Notes: generated from the sequence alone by a model not told the origin. DNA of 64,000 bases from Microbacterium sp. Leaf159 (GCF_001423615.1 NZ_LMOU01000001.1:2405250-2469249), one strand, 5' to 3'; shown: positions 47,501 through 54,581, counted from the stretch's first letter. Numbers and translations are program-made.

Positions 47501-47551
47501 GACGACGAATCGGCGCATCGGAGGGACGTCGGACCGGTTTTCAGCAGGCAT
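41573..47551 (-). CDS. Giant LPXTG-anchored surface protein with DUF11-like repeats
   Basis: About 1,992 residues from ATG 47551 (an ATG at 47518 is an alternative). A signal peptide (RRFVVALIAIFGLVLAGF) ends near AYA-AES. About nine tandem blocks follow. Each opens with a lysine-containing strand such as ASKSWTP, ASKSITP, LEKNITP, VNKRWV, VTKTATP, LAKTIAP or VVKTQPG and has a second half with a D-x-L/P turn (for example VTDPL, VDTLPEF, IVDPLP); these are DUF11/isopeptide-like immunoglobulin folds. A DUF5979-like block (GVEKVLEG to VVSEQG-type end) precedes a proline spacer (VDPPVDPPAGGGG), then LPGTG, a hydrophobic helix and RRRR: a complete sortase signal. It would form a long wall-anchored stalk or adhesin. 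No sortase gene is in the window. Confidence 0.88.
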   Translation of the reverse strand: MPAENRSDVPPMRRFVVALIAIFGLVLAGFTPVAAYAAESSLRIDKRVDDLQVQDQLAPGDEFTYTVDLFCDDVDCVNVVMTDTLPAEFAGFEFVGTSVSPAGLPLTRTTEGCVEEGGVPVEVSADCTVTVAFQQPVDGGIGLEAGGTLKLSVVLRAPLDLPADWEYNGDTVTNTATADWDNGPGDVPATIQDTADAVVTIDTVIGVAASKSWTPASQQFDAGDTSTITIGAQNQSNVSGDSLVVQEPSGAADGATELSADNPFRIVDFQGFTASTLPPDATTVQVDVYTFDEGTGTWSWQPGTPGATPALPDGVEPDDVGGIRLTYAGGAIAGDAAASSAFTVEQRATDRNTDATLATGASVTNSITGTIEAPGQEPVSDDATAPFQITPLTVAVAASKSITPAELAAGGEATAVLGAENTSNGPVQSLTISDLDFFDADMVFGGFPSGIQYPDGATGATITWYIDGAATAPVPFADGATPVPPAGVVTGFVIEFTGDIPAGADAEIDTTVLPTLALVSEEAPVASRTNTIDVSATNDVGTAEDDASADITVYYPEIAINLEKNITPGGAVEPGNSVVAGLTATTGTGAAQVFPTEIVVEDSWREDQPDDFWNAFDIAAIAPTQIPPNTTLTVEYQRPDGSWATLAVQATGDTAETFQMSRAEFSAALTPPDTSSDVTGIRFTFDNPDGFPKGFSVEPNVVFDARSDLRDGSGPTDPRDEPEDEQSAQEPTIYENVATAQSHADVTGLPDGIDSDLVDAQDTIGVETPATGIGPGVDVNKRWVETGDKTTDVDFVDSQSGQIVSTRNEWRTGTRGVESLTISDPSTAPGADPAPAASTVFQAFDLLSVDPISLAQDPLLAWDDITEVSLFVDGAWVVIPAPGGTWMGADGFVGYTLTPEQTAGTTGVRIVYVPDDAARAASTDPTRPEPGSGLATSAVGQYRPTFLTWELRNVVRDATGLDEQWVTADQSFNDSTDGSVVNTVRGDWTTATDTGSDSDSDNIALIDQPPLVSVTKTATPTTVTIPESADVAPESYPNVVFRLDARNDSTARASYLRVTDPLTCEPGATAECLTAADAWDSDPFADAEYDPITNPYEQLTVQALAFTLPADQVDREASIVTLWDRADDGTLSTRTLSITAAEALAAADLTSVVGISVVYQGTDPATDGGSIEAGATLRLDVTTQVRQYERTDAEELVQPGQVDNTVIGQSYDPVLEPSGPASVPGDTDGASVQLISALLDVTLAKTIAPDSLIESELETPVRVTLDATDGESTASSQQVTITDQDADFWNTVRLADAPNVAVALPAGADQVRIDALVGSTWIEGTYDATAVLPAVAAADVVGVRATFRNASGAIFSNDAPPADWTAQLAFDVLVLETQRDGTALALPAEVPNTASVVSERLDGLYAAVDEEADATLALEPGTHRMDVVKTQPGTSHVVGIGSSLPWTLTFTNTGTGFLTVDDLVDTLPEFLEWDFSTPTYVTSDGGTLSTDVTATADDTGKVITFAWPEGGDRMSPGEVFTITMNLSLLPGLSLEDFTTNTFVVTTDETLDACTNTSGNGEGTVAGLDDDQCGTTNYVQPQPGGSLSATKYVKGEIDGDLVDGQVNLNNPSAACPLDADGYTRTPCAAYTAVGATDDWKLSVLNSGTVGFPTVSIVDPLPRLGDRMLATGSPRNTTFAPVLIAESLAANSLPAGATLTLDVTTSASPCTGTGTGSAWFGDLLCDTTATWTPVLSYAGAWEDVTGMRVTIDFRGTAAGSFAPGERLALHYETRNEPESAAYPDLAPITVPDAGGVAWNQMGAVGTDAGGREYSVAPVQAGVTLLNGDLGVEKVLEGAVAQAPAAFEFRVECTVAGVALVLPDDGIVTVTSEGGLQQRLDDLPLGSECIVSEQGAVGAYGEDSRRDDVQTVEIRTPNADGDEIPTVQTASITNVYVIPPVDPPVDPPAGGGGLPGTGGDGSQAAALAALATLLLLLGAAFVTTRRRRGVDAPTV

Positions 47552-47648
47552 CGGAATCTTTCTGCCGGGGGCGTTCAGAGCATCACGGTGCGCGGTACTG
47601 ATTCGGACGACTGGTGAAGAAGCCCCCCGCTCACCTGCAATCCGAGTC

Positions 47649-47678
47649 AGTATATTGGCGCTCTGCGGCCGGGTGAAA
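47649..47678 (-). promoter_or_regulatory. Probable promoter of the giant surface-protein gene
   Basis: On the minus strand a TATACT -10 (47649-47654) is preceded, 18 bases away, by TTTCAC (47673-47678). Transcription would start about 95 bases before the ATG at 47551. Confidence 0.5.
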
Positions 47679-47762
47679 GGCCTCTCACCCCCTCGGGGTG
47701 GGCCGGGCGACTGCACCGCGTGAGAGCATCGAACTCAGACCACGACTCGAGGGAGATCTCGG

Positions 47763-48752
47763 ATGCTCGACACATCAGACAGCGTGAGGCTCGGCGGCTC
47801 GGGACTCCGGATCTCGAAGGTGGTGCTCGGATGCATGAGCTTCGGCGCACCGGACCGGGGGGCGCACGGGTGGTCGCTCGACGAGGAGACCAGCCGCCCG
47901 CTGATCAGGCAGGCACTCGAAGCCGGTATCACCACGTTCGACACCGCTGACGTGTACTCCGACGGCACGAGCGAGGAGTTCGTCGGCCGGGCGCTCGCCG
48001 ACTTCGCGAGGCGCGACGAGATCGTGATCGCGACCAAGGTGCACGGGCGCATGGGACCGGGCGCGAACCAGGCGGGGCTCAGCCGTGCGCACATCCTGTC
48101 GGGAATCGATGCGAGCCTCAAGCGACTCGGAACCGACCACGTCGATCTGTACCAGATCCACCGCTGGGACCCGCAGACGCCGATCGAAGAGACGATGGAG
48201 GCGCTGAACGACGTCGTCCGCTCGGGCAAGGCCCGGTATATCGGTGCCTCGTCGATGTGGGCTTGGCAGTTCGCGAAGGCCCAGAACACCGCCGAGCAGA
48301 ACGGCTGGGCGCGGTTCGTCTCGATGCAGGACCAGTACAACCTGCTGCAGCGCGAGGAGGAGCGCGAGATGCACCCCTTCTGCCTCGACTCGGGTGTCGG
48401 CGTGCTGCCGTGGTCGCCCCTGGCGCGCGGCAAGCTCACGCGCGACTGGGACGAGAAGACCGCGCGCACCGCGACGGATGCCTTCGGCGCGACCCTCTAC
48501 CACCGCGAGGAGGAGTCGAATCGAGCGATCGTGGATGCGGTCGCGCACGTCGCCGAGGCGCGCGGCGTCTCCCGCGCGCAGATCGCGCTCGCGTGGGTCG
48601 CGCAGCAGTCCGCCGTCACTGCACCGATCGTCGGCGCGACGAAGGCAAGTCACATCGACGATGCGGTCGCCGCCGTCGGCATCCATCTCGAGGATTCTGA
48701 GCTGGAGACGCTGCAGGCCGCGTACACACCTCGCGAGCCCGAAGGGTTCTGA
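47763..48752 (+). CDS. Aldo/keto reductase (YghZ/potassium-channel beta-like)
   Basis: 329 residues of the AKR TIM-barrel family that uses NADPH. Marks are VVLGCMSFG, the catalytic FDTADVYSDGTSEEF (D and Y), IATKVHG (K), DLYQIHRWDP (H), GASSMWAWQF and the cofactor loop VGATKASHIDDAV. GAGGGAG lies just before ATG 47763. It stands alone; physiological substrate unknown, general carbonyl detoxification likely. Confidence 0.92.
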   Translation: MLDTSDSVRLGGSGLRISKVVLGCMSFGAPDRGAHGWSLDEETSRPLIRQALEAGITTFDTADVYSDGTSEEFVGRALADFARRDEIVIATKVHGRMGPGANQAGLSRAHILSGIDASLKRLGTDHVDLYQIHRWDPQTPIEETMEALNDVVRSGKARYIGASSMWAWQFAKAQNTAEQNGWARFVSMQDQYNLLQREEEREMHPFCLDSGVGVLPWSPLARGKLTRDWDEKTARTATDAFGATLYHREEESNRAIVDAVAHVAEARGVSRAQIALAWVAQQSAVTAPIVGATKASHIDDAVAAVGIHLEDSELETLQAAYTPREPEGF

Positions 48753-48766
48753 GGAGCGGAAGACCT

Positions 48767-49564
48767 TTACTCGATTTGGCCGATGGGCTCGCGCTTCTCG
48801 GCCTGGAACTGATCTTCGGCGCGGCCCCGCGCCCAGTACGCCGAGATCGACAGTCGCTCTCGCGGAACATCGCGCTGCTTGAGCAGGGCACGGACCTCTT
48901 TGATGGTTCCGCGCTCGCCGTGCGCGAAGACGCCCGGATGGCCGTCCGCCCACGGCAGGTCGGCGAGAACGGCGAGCAGTTCGTCGTCGGTCTCGGTCCA
49001 GCGCAGAGTCACGCCCGAGGGGACGGCGGGAAGGATGCGGTCCGCCGTATCCGCCACCGTCAGGACGATGTGGCCGACGGCATCCGCGTTCATCGCCTCG
49101 ATCGCCGACGAGATCGCGGGCAGCGCCGTGTGATCGCCGATGAGCAGGTGCCACGGCAGCTCGGACTCGGGGACGTAGCCGCCGCCGGCACCGCTGACGA
49201 CGATCGTGTCGCCCGGCTGCGCCTGTCGGGCCCAGGGCCCCGCGACACCCTCGTCGCCGTGCACCACGAAGTCGATGACGAGTCGGCGCTGCTCCGGGTC
49301 TGCCGAGCGGACCGTGTAGGTGCGCCGGGTGGGCAGCTTCTCGGGGCTCTCCTCGCGCAGCTGCGCCAGGTCGTACGGCGGGGTGAGCGCGTGGCTCGGG
49401 TCGGCGAAGAGGATCTTGACGTACTTGTCGGTGTAGACGTTGTCGGTGAAGTCGTCATATCCGTCGCCGCCGGCCGTGATCCGCACCAGGTCGGGGCTGA
49501 TCTGCTCCACCTGCTCGACGGTGAGGACTGCTTGGCTGGGGGTTCGACGAGGCTGTTCCGGCAT
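48767..49564 (-). CDS. Siderophore-interacting protein (NAD(P)H ferric-siderophore reductase family)
   Basis: 265 residues with the flavin-binding SIP fold: the FAD motif RRTYTVRSAD, the GPWARQAQPGDTIVVSGAGGGY block and a C-terminal NAD(P)-binding half ending ISAYWARGRAEDQFQAEKR. Such enzymes release iron from ferric siderophores in the cytoplasm by reduction. ATG 49564 has AGGAG five bases upstream. No siderophore transporter or iron regulator gene is adjacent, so it may serve uptake systems elsewhere. Confidence 0.92.
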   Translation of the reverse strand: MPEQPRRTPSQAVLTVEQVEQISPDLVRITAGGDGYDDFTDNVYTDKYVKILFADPSHALTPPYDLAQLREESPEKLPTRRTYTVRSADPEQRRLVIDFVVHGDEGVAGPWARQAQPGDTIVVSGAGGGYVPESELPWHLLIGDHTALPAISSAIEAMNADAVGHIVLTVADTADRILPAVPSGVTLRWTETDDELLAVLADLPWADGHPGVFAHGERGTIKEVRALLKQRDVPRERLSISAYWARGRAEDQFQAEKREPIGQIE

Positions 49565-49677
49565 TGCGTCTCCTGAGATCACGAAAGGAAGTCACCTCCA
49601 GTCTGCCCGCCGCGCAGTGGAGCGGGGTCGAGGTTTCCGATCAATGCGCTGGACGCCTCCCCCGGCGAACCGCCCAG

Positions 49678-49683
49678 TATTCT
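49678..49683 (+). promoter_or_regulatory. -10 box (TATTCT) of a leaderless promoter
   Basis: TATTCT ends six bases before ATG 49690; there is no ribosome-binding site. Confidence 0.55.
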
Positions 49684-49689
49684 GGCCGC

Positions 49690-50322
49690 ATGAGAGAAAT
49701 CGTGGCCGTCGTGCTCCGCCTTCTGCTGGCCGCGGCCTCGCTCGCAGGAGTCGTGACGCAGCTCGTGATCGCGATCCGGACCGACTTCGGCCTCGTGAAC
49801 TTCTTCAGCTACTTCACGACGCTCAGCAACATGTTCGCGAGCGTGGTGTTCATCGTCGGTGCGGTCAAGATCCTGCGCCGCAGCGAGAGCAGTGGGCGCT
49901 GGGAGGCGGTGCGCGGAGCATCCGTCGTCTACATGGCCTTCGTCGGCATCGTGTTCAACACGCTGCTCTCGGGTGCGGACCTCGGCGGCCTGCTGCCGTG
50001 GACCAACGTCGTGCACCACATGCTGATGCCGTTGGTCGTCGTGATCGACTGGGTGCTGATGCCGCCGAGGCGTCGACTCGCGATGCGCACCGCATGGCTC
50101 TGGCTTCTCGTGCCCGTGGTCTACACCGTCTACTCGGTCGTGCGGGGCGCGATCACCGGCTTCTACTGCTACCCCTTCTTCAACCCGGCAGCGGTCGGCG
50201 GATACGGTGGCGTCGCCGCATACTGCGCCGGACTTCTGGTCGCGTTCATCGTGCTCGCCCTGGTGATCCGACTCGTCGGCAATGCCCTGTCACGCCGCAC
50301 CGAGAAAGGACCTTCAGAATGA
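49690..50322 (+). CDS. Pr6Pr (FAR-17a/AIG1-like) membrane protein, copy 2
   Basis: 210 residues, about six helices; shares with the protein at 33478 the FFSYFTTLSNMFAS-type helix, the histidine segment VVHHMLMPLVVVIDWVLMPP and a late FYCYPFF loop. Lacks the N-terminal extension of copy 1. The ATG is leaderless in appearance. It overlaps the cysteine hydrolase gene by four bases (ATGA), so the two are co-expressed; no functional connection is known. Confidence 0.82.
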   Translation: MREIVAVVLRLLLAAASLAGVVTQLVIAIRTDFGLVNFFSYFTTLSNMFASVVFIVGAVKILRRSESSGRWEAVRGASVVYMAFVGIVFNTLLSGADLGGLLPWTNVVHHMLMPLVVVIDWVLMPPRRRLAMRTAWLWLLVPVVYTVYSVVRGAITGFYCYPFFNPAAVGGYGGVAAYCAGLLVAFIVLALVIRLVGNALSRRTEKGPSE

Positions 50323-50915
50323 CCACCTCCGCCACCCTCCGCGCACTCAGCGGCGTCGCCGACCAGCCCGCGAACCTCGCGACCTCGACCGTCGTGCTCG
50401 TCGACTTCCAGAACACCTACACGCGCGGCGAGATGGAGCTCGAGGGCTGGGACGCGGCTCTCGACGCAGCGGCCGACCTGCTCGCCCAGGCCCGCGAATC
50501 AGGGGCGACGGTCATCCACGTGCAGCACGACGGCGGCGCCGGATCGGCGTACGACATCCGCGAGGACATCGGGGCGATCCACGAGCGCGTCGCTCCGCGA
50601 GACGGCGAGGCCGTGGTCGTCAAGAAGGCGCCGAACTCGTTCGTGGGCACCGAACTCGGCGACCTGGTCGACGCCGCAGGCCACGAAGACGTCGTGATCG
50701 CCGGGTTCATGACCCACATGTGCGTGACCTACACGACCGGGGGCGCGTTCCTGCGCGGCAACCGGCCGACCGTCGTCGCCGCGGCCACCGCCACCCGCAG
50801 CCTTCCGTCGGTCGCCGGAGACGTATCCGCAGAGCAGTTGCACCGCGCGGCCCTCGCCGGCATCGCCGACCTCTACGCCACGGTCGTCCCGACAGCCGCC
50901 GATCTCGGGCGCTGA
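50319..50915 (+). CDS. Isochorismatase-family cysteine hydrolase
   Basis: 198 residues, the usual size. The catalytic triad is D29 (VVLVDFQNTY), a lysine at about 103 (VVKKAPNSF) and C135 (FMTHMCVTYTT); the cis-peptide-type segment before the cysteine is as in nicotinamidase-like amidases. It would hydrolyse an amide or vinyl ether; substrate unknown. A much longer reading frame runs upstream but the ATG at 50319 is at the family start. Confidence 0.92.
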   Translation: MTTSATLRALSGVADQPANLATSTVVLVDFQNTYTRGEMELEGWDAALDAAADLLAQARESGATVIHVQHDGGAGSAYDIREDIGAIHERVAPRDGEAVVVKKAPNSFVGTELGDLVDAAGHEDVVIAGFMTHMCVTYTTGGAFLRGNRPTVVAAATATRSLPSVAGDVSAEQLHRAALAGIADLYATVVPTAADLGR

Positions 50916-50968
50916 TCTCGGGCGCTGACGGAACGAGCGGATGCGGCTGCTGACCGCATCCGCTCGGA

Positions 50969-52393
50969 TCAGCCTGCGCAGAGGTCCGTGTCGGCGCTGC
51001 GGTTCACGGCATCGACCGGGCGCGACGGTGCCGGTGTGGCCTGCGACTGGGACTTCAGGTTCTCGTAGTCGGCGCCGAGCAGGAGCTGCACCCCGTCGAC
51101 GTCGCCGACGGTGACCGTCACGCCGATGCCGAGCTCGGTGGCGAGTGCCTGCGCCGTCGCCTGCGCCTCGGGGGTGTCAGCCGCGACGATCGTCGTGGCA
51201 TCGACGGCCTCTGCGTTGGCGAGCCCGGACACCGTGTACCCGTAGGCGGTGGCGTCTTCGGATACGCGTGATGCGAGACCGGCGACACCCGCGCCGTTGA
51301 GGATCTCGACGGGGGTGGTGCGCACCGTCGCATCCGGTTCGACAGCATCCGTCGTGAGCACGACGGGAACGTCGTCGCCCAGAGCGCGGAAGATGACGTC
51401 GGCGTCCGCGGTGGGCACGACGCGGTTGGCGTCCTCCGGGGCCTCGGTCGCGGGCATCGTCAGGAAGGTGACGCTGCTCATGGGGACGTTCGCGACCCGC
51501 GCGGCGAGGCCGGCCAGATCGGTCAGAGCACCGAGACCCGGGTCGACCGTCATCGACGAGGTGGCGGCGTCGAGGAACGCGTACAGACGATCGGGGCGCA
51601 CCAGCACATCGGACTTGGTCGCCTTCTGCACGATGGCCGAGAGCACCATCTGCTGATGCCCGAGACGTGCGACATCGCTGCCTTCGGCGAGCGCATGCCG
51701 AGTGCGGGCCAGCGCGAGCGCCTGGGTGCCGTCGATCGACTGCGCGCCGGCGGGCAGATCGAGCTGCGCGTGCCCGTCGGTCAGGGCCTCCGGGAGGCAT
51801 ACGTCGATGCCGCCCATGGCATCGACGACGCCGATGAAGCCTTCGAAGTCCATCTGCACGAAGTGATCGATCGTCACGCCGGCGAGCTGCTCGACCGCCG
51901 CGACCGAGCAGGCGGGCCCGTACTCCAGCGCGGAGTTCAGCATCCCGTATCCGCCGTCGTAAGACCCCCGTCCGGTGTCCTCGCAGGCGGGCAGGTCGGC
52001 GAGTGTGTCGCGCGGCAGTTGCACCGCATCGATCCGCGAGCTGTCGCTCGAGATGTGCACGAGCACCATGGCGTCGCTGCGCTGACTGCCGTCATCCTCG
52101 CCGAAACCACCCGATGCGAGCGCCCGGGTGTCGGACCCGAGCACCAGGATGTTCAGGTCTCCGGTCGCGAGTTCCGGCTCGCCGTCGCCGTCGTCGGAGC
52201 GCAGTGGTGCGGTGCTGACGTTGCCCTGCAGCTGCGCGTAGGCGATCGCCCCGACGGCGACCAGGGCGACGACGATGAGCGCGCTGATCCAGCCGATCAC
52301 CTTTCCACGCCGACGGCGAGGTCGGGTCACCTGGGAGGAGTCGGGAGTGGGGTCAGGAGTCGGGTCGGTCTGGGGGAATTCGGGCCGTCGCAC
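50969..52393 (-). CDS. LytR-CpsA-Psr family protein with LytR C-terminal domain
   Basis: 474 residues. A proline-rich cytoplasmic start, a basic patch (RPRRRRGK), one helix (VIGWISALIVVALVAVGAIA), then the extracellular LCP catalytic domain (LNILVLGSDTR; DAVQLPRDTLADLP; ALALARTRHALAEGSDVARLGHQQ) and a LytR_C domain (VEILNGAGVAGLASRVSE). LCP enzymes attach glycopolymers such as teichoic acid or arabinogalactan-type chains to peptidoglycan. The start is GTG 52393 with no good ribosome-binding site. It stands alone on the minus strand. Confidence 0.93.
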   Translation of the reverse strand: MRRPEFPQTDPTPDPTPDSSQVTRPRRRRGKVIGWISALIVVALVAVGAIAYAQLQGNVSTAPLRSDDGDGEPELATGDLNILVLGSDTRALASGGFGEDDGSQRSDAMVLVHISSDSSRIDAVQLPRDTLADLPACEDTGRGSYDGGYGMLNSALEYGPACSVAAVEQLAGVTIDHFVQMDFEGFIGVVDAMGGIDVCLPEALTDGHAQLDLPAGAQSIDGTQALALARTRHALAEGSDVARLGHQQMVLSAIVQKATKSDVLVRPDRLYAFLDAATSSMTVDPGLGALTDLAGLAARVANVPMSSVTFLTMPATEAPEDANRVVPTADADVIFRALGDDVPVVLTTDAVEPDATVRTTPVEILNGAGVAGLASRVSEDATAYGYTVSGLANAEAVDATTIVAADTPEAQATAQALATELGIGVTVTVGDVDGVQLLLGADYENLKSQSQATPAPSRPVDAVNRSADTDLCAG

Positions 52394-52517
52394 TGGTTCA
52401 CACCATCACGGGGAGCACGGCATCTCAAAACAGAGAGCCGGATTCACAGGACCTGTCCGGGGTACTCCAAGGTGCGTTCAGCGGCTCGGCAGTAGGGGAA
52501 TGCACATCCATCAACAC

Positions 52518-52560
52518 TTGCCATACTGGAAAGTGAGGACTAGCTTTCCAATATGGAAAG
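52518..52560 (+). promoter_or_regulatory. Leaderless promoter with three operator half-sites
   Basis: -35 TTGCCA (52518-52523), 17 bases, -10 TAGCTT (52541-52546), then six bases to ATG 52553. TGGAAAG at 52527-52533, CTTTCCA at 52544-52550 and TGGAAAG at 52554-52560 form overlapping inverted repeats across the -10 box and start codon. Probably bound by the winged-helix protein encoded second in the operon. Confidence 0.7.
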
Positions 52561-52996
52561 TGAACGGGATGATCCTCACGCCACCCTGGCCCGCCTTGAC
52601 GCAGTGGCCACGACATACACCGACGCGCCTCGCGGCGAAGGCTGGTACCACGTGGCTCTGGGCGTCGGCGCGGGGATCTTCATCGCTTCCCAGGGCCTCC
52701 CCCAACCGTGGGCGCTCCTCGTCGCCGTGGCGTTCATCCTCGTCATGCCCGCGTTCATCGCCTGGTGGCGGCGAACTCACGGCTGGTGGGTCTCGGGCTA
52801 CACCGGCGGCGCGACCCGGTGGGTGACGGCCCTGATGGTGGTGGCTCTTGTCGCGACCGGATTCTGGTCGTATCTGAGCGCCGACATCTGGTCCAGCATC
52901 GCAGCGGGGCTGACCGCATGCCTCGCTGTCACCGCGTCCGGCTTCGTCTGGATGCGCGTCTGGCGTCACCGCCTCCGGACGCAGGAGGCGATGTGA
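52553..52996 (+). CDS. Membrane protein paired with a winged-helix regulator
   Basis: 147 residues with four helices (VALGVGAGIFIASQGLP; WALLVAVAFILVMPAFIAWW; WVTALMVVALVATGFW; AAGLTACLAVTASGFVW). No catalytic motif seen. Its stop codon overlaps the GTG of the regulator gene. Operons of a small membrane protein plus a MarR/ArsR-size regulator are common in Actinobacteria, with unknown roles. Confidence 0.75.
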   Translation: MESERDDPHATLARLDAVATTYTDAPRGEGWYHVALGVGAGIFIASQGLPQPWALLVAVAFILVMPAFIAWWRRTHGWWVSGYTGGATRWVTALMVVALVATGFWSYLSADIWSSIAAGLTACLAVTASGFVWMRVWRHRLRTQEAM

Positions 52997-53301
52997 GCGG
53001 TCTCGATCCGGCCATCCACGCAGTCACCCGGCTCGAACTGTGCGGACTGCTCGCGCCCGTCGATGACGCGGAGTTCTCATTCCTGCGCGAGCGCCTGAAG
53101 GTCTCCGACTCCGTGCTCTCCAAGCACGCGAAGGCACTGGAGCAGGCCGACTACCTCCGCATCGACAAGGTCACGAGGAACGCCCGTCAGCGCACCCTGC
53201 TGTCTCTCACACCCGCGGGGCGCCATGCCTTTCGAGGGCACGTCGCGGAGCTTCGACGCCTCGCATCGATCGCGGACGCAGCGCACGAGGTCCTCGGCTA
53301 G
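52993..53301 (+). CDS. Winged-helix transcriptional regulator (HTH_34/ArsR-like)
   Basis: 102 residues: a compact winged helix with RLELCGLLAPVDDAEFSFL, recognition helix KVSDSVLSKHAKALEQADYL and wing KVTRNARQRTLLSLTPAGRHAF. GTG 52993 has AGGAGG four bases before it and overlaps the upstream gene by four bases. The half-sites across the operon promoter suggest autoregulation. Confidence 0.88.
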   Translation: MSGLDPAIHAVTRLELCGLLAPVDDAEFSFLRERLKVSDSVLSKHAKALEQADYLRIDKVTRNARQRTLLSLTPAGRHAFRGHVAELRRLASIADAAHEVLG

Positions 53302-53327
53302 ATCCCGCCACGGGGGAGACTGGAGAG

Positions 53328-53828
53328 ATGCGATCCGCGCCGTTCCGTGAAACCCTCATCGGACCGCGCTGGCTGGCGGTCGCCGGCGCGCTGACACTCG
53401 TCTTCCTCGCCGCGATCACCGCGATCGCGGCGCCTGTCGTGATCGGCCGAGCAGACGAGGTCGGCGCGTGGACGATCGCGCTGCTCGTTGCGGGAGTCAT
53501 CCTGATCCTCGCCGCCGGCCTCCTGGGGATCGCCCGACGCATCACGATCGCGGTGAGCGATACGCACATCGATGCCCGTCTGACGCCGTTCCGCGTCATC
53601 CACCTCCCGCTCGCCAAGGTCGATCGAGTCGAGGTGATCGAGGTCACAGTCGCCCAGGCCGGCGGCGTGGGCTGGCGCCTCGCGGGCTCGGAGCGGTTCC
53701 TGCTGTGGTCTGCAGGCGCTGCGGTCAGGGTGACCGCAGCCGACGGTCGTTCGAGGGTGCTCCGCACCGAGCATCCCGAGGAGTTGAGCACCGCCATCGC
53801 GAGCGCTTCGCGTGCGATGCGGGAGTGA
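53328..53828 (+). CDS. Membrane protein with PH-like C-terminal domain
   Basis: 166 residues: two helices (WLAVAGALTLVFLAAITAIA; WTIALLVAGVILILAAGLLG), then about 95 residues of beta-rich sequence (ITIAVSDTHIDARLTPFRVI; VDRVEVIEVTV) that resembles bacterial PH-like (YdbT/YdbS-type) domains. A GGGGGAG lies nine bases before the ATG. Starts 26 bases after the regulator gene and may belong to the same transcript. Function unknown. Confidence 0.7.
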   Translation: MRSAPFRETLIGPRWLAVAGALTLVFLAAITAIAAPVVIGRADEVGAWTIALLVAGVILILAAGLLGIARRITIAVSDTHIDARLTPFRVIHLPLAKVDRVEVIEVTVAQAGGVGWRLAGSERFLLWSAGAAVRVTAADGRSRVLRTEHPEELSTAIASASRAMRE

Positions 53829-53876
53829 GGGGCAGGAAGGGGCATCGTCACGAATACTGCTCGCTGTGGTGTTGGC

Positions 53877-53882
53877 TATCGT
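53877..53882 (+). promoter_or_regulatory. -10 box (TATCGT) before the 53890 gene
   Basis: TATCGT ends seven bases before ATG 53890, matching the leaderless pattern seen elsewhere in the window. Confidence 0.35.
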
Positions 53883-53889
53883 GGCCGGA

Positions 53890-54207
53890 ATGGAGAACAT
53901 GGAGAGTCGGGGGATGACTCCCGACGAGCGGAAGAACACGTTCCTTCTATACCCGGAATGGTTCGGCGGAGATCGAGTTCCTGAATCGCTGACGATCCCA
54001 CAGGAGCTGAGAGACCGACTACGGGCATGGAACCGTACGTGGGAGACAGTGCCGGACCCGGTCACCGAAGTGCGGTGGCCGGACCCGGCGATCGGTCACC
54101 GGTGGATCGCAGACGGTGAGCAGCTCGTCGTGGATCTGCGGGCTGAGCTCGCGCCAGGCGTGGCCGTCGTCGGCGATTTCGCGCGCTACGCCCCGCCGTC
54201 CGAATAG
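53890..54207 (+). CDS. Hypothetical soluble protein
   Basis: 105 residues from ATG 53890 (further ATGs follow at codons 4 and 9). Contains LLYPEWFGGDRVPESLTIP and RWIADGEQLVVDLRAELAPGV; no membrane segment or known motif. Codon use is a little less GC-biased than its neighbours in the first half. Possibly part of a small accessory cluster. Confidence 0.55.
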   Translation: MENMESRGMTPDERKNTFLLYPEWFGGDRVPESLTIPQELRDRLRAWNRTWETVPDPVTEVRWPDPAIGHRWIADGEQLVVDLRAELAPGVAVVGDFARYAPPSE

Positions 54208-54299
54208 CGCTCAGCGGTGCGTGCCGCCGGTTGCACGGCGGTGACGCCCCACCCCCGCTCGTGCAGCACTGACGGCCTCCGCTATTCGCGCCTTGACCG

Positions 54300-54581
54300 C
54301 TACAGAGGGGTTGACGTCCCCGAATGCGTGGAGCTCAGTGTCATCGCCATGATCCACAGAGCAACGAACGCCACGATGGTCAACGCGAGAACGATAACCC
54401 CCGCGATGAGGATGCGGCGCTCCACCGTGGATGGCCTTCGCGTGAGACCGAAGACTGACGCTGCGAGGAGGGCAACACTGATGATGACCGTCCACGGAGT
54501 GAAGAACCCCGCCACGTACACGACTGCCCCCACGGCCAGAGGCCACCACTTGACGCCTTGTTCTGCTTCTACTGCGGACAT
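54300..54581 (-). CDS. Small membrane protein, unknown function
   Basis: 93 residues with three hydrophobic segments (WPLAVGAVVYVAGFF; WTVIISVALLAASVFGL; ILIAGVIVLALTIVAFVALWIM) and a short polar tail. No family recognised. Convergent with the gene at 53890 and divergent from the AraC-type gene. Confidence 0.6.
   Translation of the reverse strand: MSAVEAEQGVKWWPLAVGAVVYVAGFFTPWTVIISVALLAASVFGLTRRPSTVERRILIAGVIVLALTIVAFVALWIMAMTLSSTHSGTSTPL

Noticed and set aside
49440..50915. 491-codon frame ending in the cysteine hydrolase
   Set aside because: The upstream part is an Arg-rich shadow of the Pr6Pr gene; the hydrolase starts at the ATG overlapping the Pr6Pr stop codon.
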